NCBI GenBank assembly: GCA_005772765.1
Contig: SXIR01000079.1
Span: 1-33,967 of the forward strand
Origin: Actinomycetota bacterium
GTDB lineage: Bacteria; Actinomycetota; Acidimicrobiia; IMCC26256; PALSA-610
DNA: 33,967 nt
Direction of reading: 5' to 3'
Part shown: piece after piece, positions 31,715 through 33,967 of the stretch
How the letters are laid out: each line of letters opens with the position of its first letter
Numbering within the stretch: position 1 is the first letter of the stretch
Translations under genes and position numbers: made by a program
Notes under the pieces: model-generated
What the model was told of the DNA's origin: nothing
Databases searched by the model: none
The model's input: only the letters and a program-made list of their open reading frames with translations

Positions 31715-32707
31715 ATGAGAGTCGCGCTCTACCTCCAAGACGCCCACCCGATTCGCGAGGCGATGGACCTCGCCGCCTACGCCGAATCGCGCGGGTTCGA
31801 GGCGGTGTGGCAGGCCGAAAGCCGACTCGTCCGCGAGGCAACGGTGCCGATGGCTGCAATGGCCGCGACCACCGAACACATCAAACTCGGTAGCGGCGTC
31901 GTCGACTGTTGGAGCCGCAATCCGGCTCGGCTTGCCGCGACGTTCTCGACCCTCGACGACCTCGCACCCGGACGCATGATCTTGGGCATCGGTGCGTGGT
32001 GGGATCCGTTGGCGCAGAAGGTGGGCATCACGCGATCGAAGCCGCTCACGGTGATGCGCGAGATCGTGACGGCCGTGCGCGCCTTGCTCGCCAACGAACA
32101 CGTGACGATGCACGGCGAGTACGTGCACCTCGATGGCGTCGAACTCGACTACGTCTACCAAGAGCGACGGGCCAAGGACGTGCCGATCTACATCGGCGCG
32201 ACGGGCATGAAAATGATGGAGCTCACGGGTGAGATCGCCGATGGCGTGGTGCTCAACTACCTCGTGTCGCCGCGCTACAACGCGCAGGCAATGGCCGCGT
32301 TGGCGACCGGCGCTCGGCGTGCGGGGCGGTCGGTCGACGATCTCGATCGTCCCCAACTCATCGTCTGCTCGCTCGATCACGATCGCCAGCGCGCCTTAGA
32401 CGCAGCCCGCATGATGATCACGCAGTACTTGGGTCAGCAACCGCACATCATGAAGGCGAGTGGCGTGCCGGCCGAACTGCTCGACGAGATCAGCCAAGTG
32501 CTCACGTGGCCGGCGACACACGAACAGGTCGAAGCCGCGAGCAAGCTCGTGCCAGACGACATCGTCCAGATGCTGGCTGCCGCGGGAACGCCCGATGAGT
32601 GCAAGGCGCAGGTCCAGCGCTACATCGACGAGGGTTGCACCTGTCCGATCTTGTATCCACTCGGCGACGACGCGCGTGCGATGATCGACGCGTTCGCGAC
32701 GGCGTGA
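31715..32707 (+). CDS. Luciferase-like (LLM-class) flavin/F420-dependent oxidoreductase
   Basis: A 330-residue TIM-barrel oxidoreductase of the bacterial luciferase superfamily. Segments [76 protein letters not shown] and [27 protein letters not shown] follow the methylene-tetrahydromethanopterin-reductase type that uses F420 in actinobacteria; FMN use cannot be excluded. The start ATG 31715 has AGAGGA 6 nt upstream. It lies inside the catabolic operon, 52 bases after the amidohydrolase and 7 bases before the ammonia-lyase. It may therefore reduce or oxidise a ring intermediate, which is inference from position only. Confidence 0.82.
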   Translation: MRVALYLQDAHPIREAMDLAAYAESRGFEAVWQAESRLVREATVPMAAMAATTEHIKLGSGVVDCWSRNPARLAATFSTLDDLAPGRMILGIGAWWDPLAQKVGITRSKPLTVMREIVTAVRALLANEHVTMHGEYVHLDGVELDYVYQERRAKDVPIYIGATGMKMMELTGEIADGVVLNYLVSPRYNAQAMAALATGARRAGRSVDDLDRPQLIVCSLDHDRQRALDAARMMITQYLGQQPHIMKASGVPAELLDEISQVLTWPATHEQVEAASKLVPDDIVQMLAAAGTPDECKAQVQRYIDEGCTCPILYPLGDDARAMIDAFATA

Positions 32708-32714
32708 GGAATCG

Positions 32715-33851
32715 ATGGGCACCGAAGAGCTGATCCGCAACCCCGCGCGCGGCGCGGTGACGAACGACGGCGACTCCCACGCGGGGCCGCTCGCCTTCCA
32801 CCGGAAGCTGCCGGGTTACGAACCCACTCCGCTCGTCGCCGCACCCAGCATCGCGTCCGCGCTCGGAGTGCACCGCGTGCTCGTCAAGGTCGAGAGTTCT
32901 CGGCTCGGCCTACCGGCGTTCAAGATGTTGGGCGCATCGTGGGCGACGTATCGATCGTTGGTTGCTCGTTTGGGGGCCGAACCCGAATGGGAAACACTCG
33001 ACGAGCTCCGCGTCGCGGTCGCACCGCTCGGAAAATTGACGCTGGCGGCGGCAACCGACGGCAACCACGGTCGAGCGGTGGCGCGAATGGCGAAGCTGTT
33101 GGGGTACGCGAGCCACATCTTCGTCCCTGACGACATGGTGGCTGCTCGCATCGACGCGATTCGCAGCGAGGGCGCCGAGGTCACGATCGTGCATGGCACC
33201 TACGACGACGCGGTGGCGACGAGTGCTGCCGCAGCGGGCGACACGACGCTGGTCATCTCGGACACTTCGTGGCCCGGCTACACCGAGCCACCCGGATGGG
33301 TGATCGACGGCTACGCGACGATCTTCGCCGAGGTCGACGACGCACTGGGTGGCGTCGAAGTCGACGCGGTGTTCCTTCCGACCGGTGTCGGCGCATTCGC
33401 TGCAGCCGGCGTTGCCCACTACCGCAGCTCGGGGTCGGCGACCCGCCTGGTGTCGGTCGAACCTTCGGATGCCGATTGTGTGCTCGAGTCGATTCGGGCG
33501 GGCGTCATGACCGAAGTTCCCGGACCGCATCGCAGTTGCATGGTCGGTCTCAACTGCGGCAACGCCTCGCTGATCGCGTGGCCAAGGTTGCAGGTCGGGC
33601 TCGATTTCTGTGTTGCGATCGACGACCACCGAGCCGAGGACGCGATGCGGCGACTTGCGGCCGAGGGCATCGTCGCGGGCGAGACGGGCAGTGCTGCATT
33701 GGCGGGCGCGTTCGGCGTGATGGCGATGGGCGGCTCGGCCGAGGTAGGGCTCGATGCCGACTCCGACGTGCTCGTCATTGCCACCGAAGGCGCCACCGAC
33801 CCGGTCAACTACCAACGAGTCGTCGGCCGTACCCCCGAGGACCACCACCAC
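32715..33851 (+). CDS. Diaminopropionate ammonia-lyase (YgeX-like), 3' end replaced
   Basis: A PLP fold type II enzyme of which about 379 residues are shown. FHRKLPGYEPTPLV opens the domain, the Schiff-base Lys is K70 in GLPAFKMLGASWA, the proton-handling Asp is D115 in ATDGNHGRAVA, and the glycine loop is LPTGVGAFAAAGVAH. The C-terminal TEGATDPVNYQRVVG is the usual family ending. It splits 2,3-diaminopropionate to pyruvate and two ammonia. The start ATG 32715 has TGAGGA upstream. The frame stays open to 33956, but only because it runs into foreign AT-rich DNA after about 33842-33860; the true stop codon is not in the window. Perhaps 5-15 residues are missing. Confidence 0.85.
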
Positions 33852-33967
33852 ACGTTGCACAAAAATACAGAATTCCTCAAATTTGGAAAGGTGATCTTGA
33901 ATCTGATATTGGAAAAGCACTTTTGGCATGCAGTGATGATGGGCCAACAATTATGATGGTTGTCAAC
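33851..33967 (+). CDS. Fragment of archaeal-type elongation factor 2 (foreign, chimeric end)
   Basis: From 33863 to the window end, a frame different from the ammonia-lyase gives KYRIPQIWKGDLESDIGK, followed by ALLACSDDGPTIMMVVN. The AQKYRIP.IW.GD..S.IGKA....D..GP segment is typical of the middle of archaeal EF-2, just before the DPHAGEVA.GR region. The reading may extend back to about 33851 (HVAQ). Base composition drops sharply to AT-rich here. An internal EF-2 piece fused to an actinobacterial gene end is best explained by an assembly join with another genome, for instance a marine archaeon. Confidence 0.62.

Noticed and set aside
1-33967. tRNA, rRNA, CRISPR arrays, insertion sequences, phage genes or att sites
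   Set aside because: No regularly spaced repeats, transposase or integrase motifs, or tRNA-like cloverleaf sequences were seen on either strand.

Overview
The window is high-GC, densely coded DNA from an actinobacterium, most likely a member of the Acidimicrobiia (Ilumatobacter-like). The evidence is the many GTG starts, GATC- and CGA-rich codon use, F420-type luciferase-fold enzymes, and an SGNH protein with degenerate 'GYW..DG.VF.FG' repeats, which are frequent in that class. The last ~110 bases are AT-rich and encode a piece of an archaeal elongation factor 2 in another frame. The sequence is therefore probably a metagenomic contig with a chimeric right end.

Left part (1-14800) is a mosaic of small, mostly unrelated units. 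It holds the 5' end of a principal-type sigma factor, an acetoacetyl-CoA synthetase behind kynureninase, a methyltransferase divergent from kynureninase, and a phosphotransferase-fold protein. Then come a heterodimeric ABC exporter (two overlapping genes with complementary degenerate ATP sites, ending in a 19-bp-stem hairpin), a HAD-family protein with an altered catalytic motif, a protein of unknown function, and a secreted SGNH-like protein. A SnoaL-like protein, a decayed alcohol dehydrogenase, and a methyltransferase divergent from a PadR regulator with a small His-rich membrane protein complete this part.

Right part (14803-33851) is one purine/ureide utilisation island built as two divergent arms around 25693-25769. 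The minus arm encodes a thiamine-binding-like protein, an HTH regulator, a three-subunit xanthine dehydrogenase (FAD, FeS, Mo), and an 8-oxoguanine/guanine-type deaminase. After a short gap it continues with a BMP-type nucleoside/purine ABC importer (binding lipoprotein, double ATPase, two permeases) and a phosphoribosyltransferase. Most of these genes overlap by 4 nt (ATGA or GTGA). The plus arm encodes an M20 carbamoylase/allantoate amidohydrolase-like enzyme, a nitrilase-type N-carbamoyl amino acid hydrolase, and a second xanthine dehydrogenase (FeS and Mo fused, no FAD). It continues with an SsnA-like amidohydrolase lacking its N-terminal domain, a luciferase-fold oxidoreductase, and a diaminopropionate ammonia-lyase (YgeX-like).

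The two arms mirror each other, since each has a xanthine dehydrogenase followed directly by an amidohydrolase. Near-identical palindromes (TTTACA-N3-TGTAAA type) lie in the divergent promoter region and upstream of the importer genes, so the whole island may answer to one regulator. The plus-arm gene content recalls the E. coli ygeX/ssnA/xdhD region and the uricase-independent purine degradation clusters of gut bacteria. Its presence in what looks like an aerobic actinobacterium, with carbamoylases and a flavin/F420 enzyme in place of some partners, is the most interesting feature here. No uricase, allantoinase or hydantoinase is present in the window.
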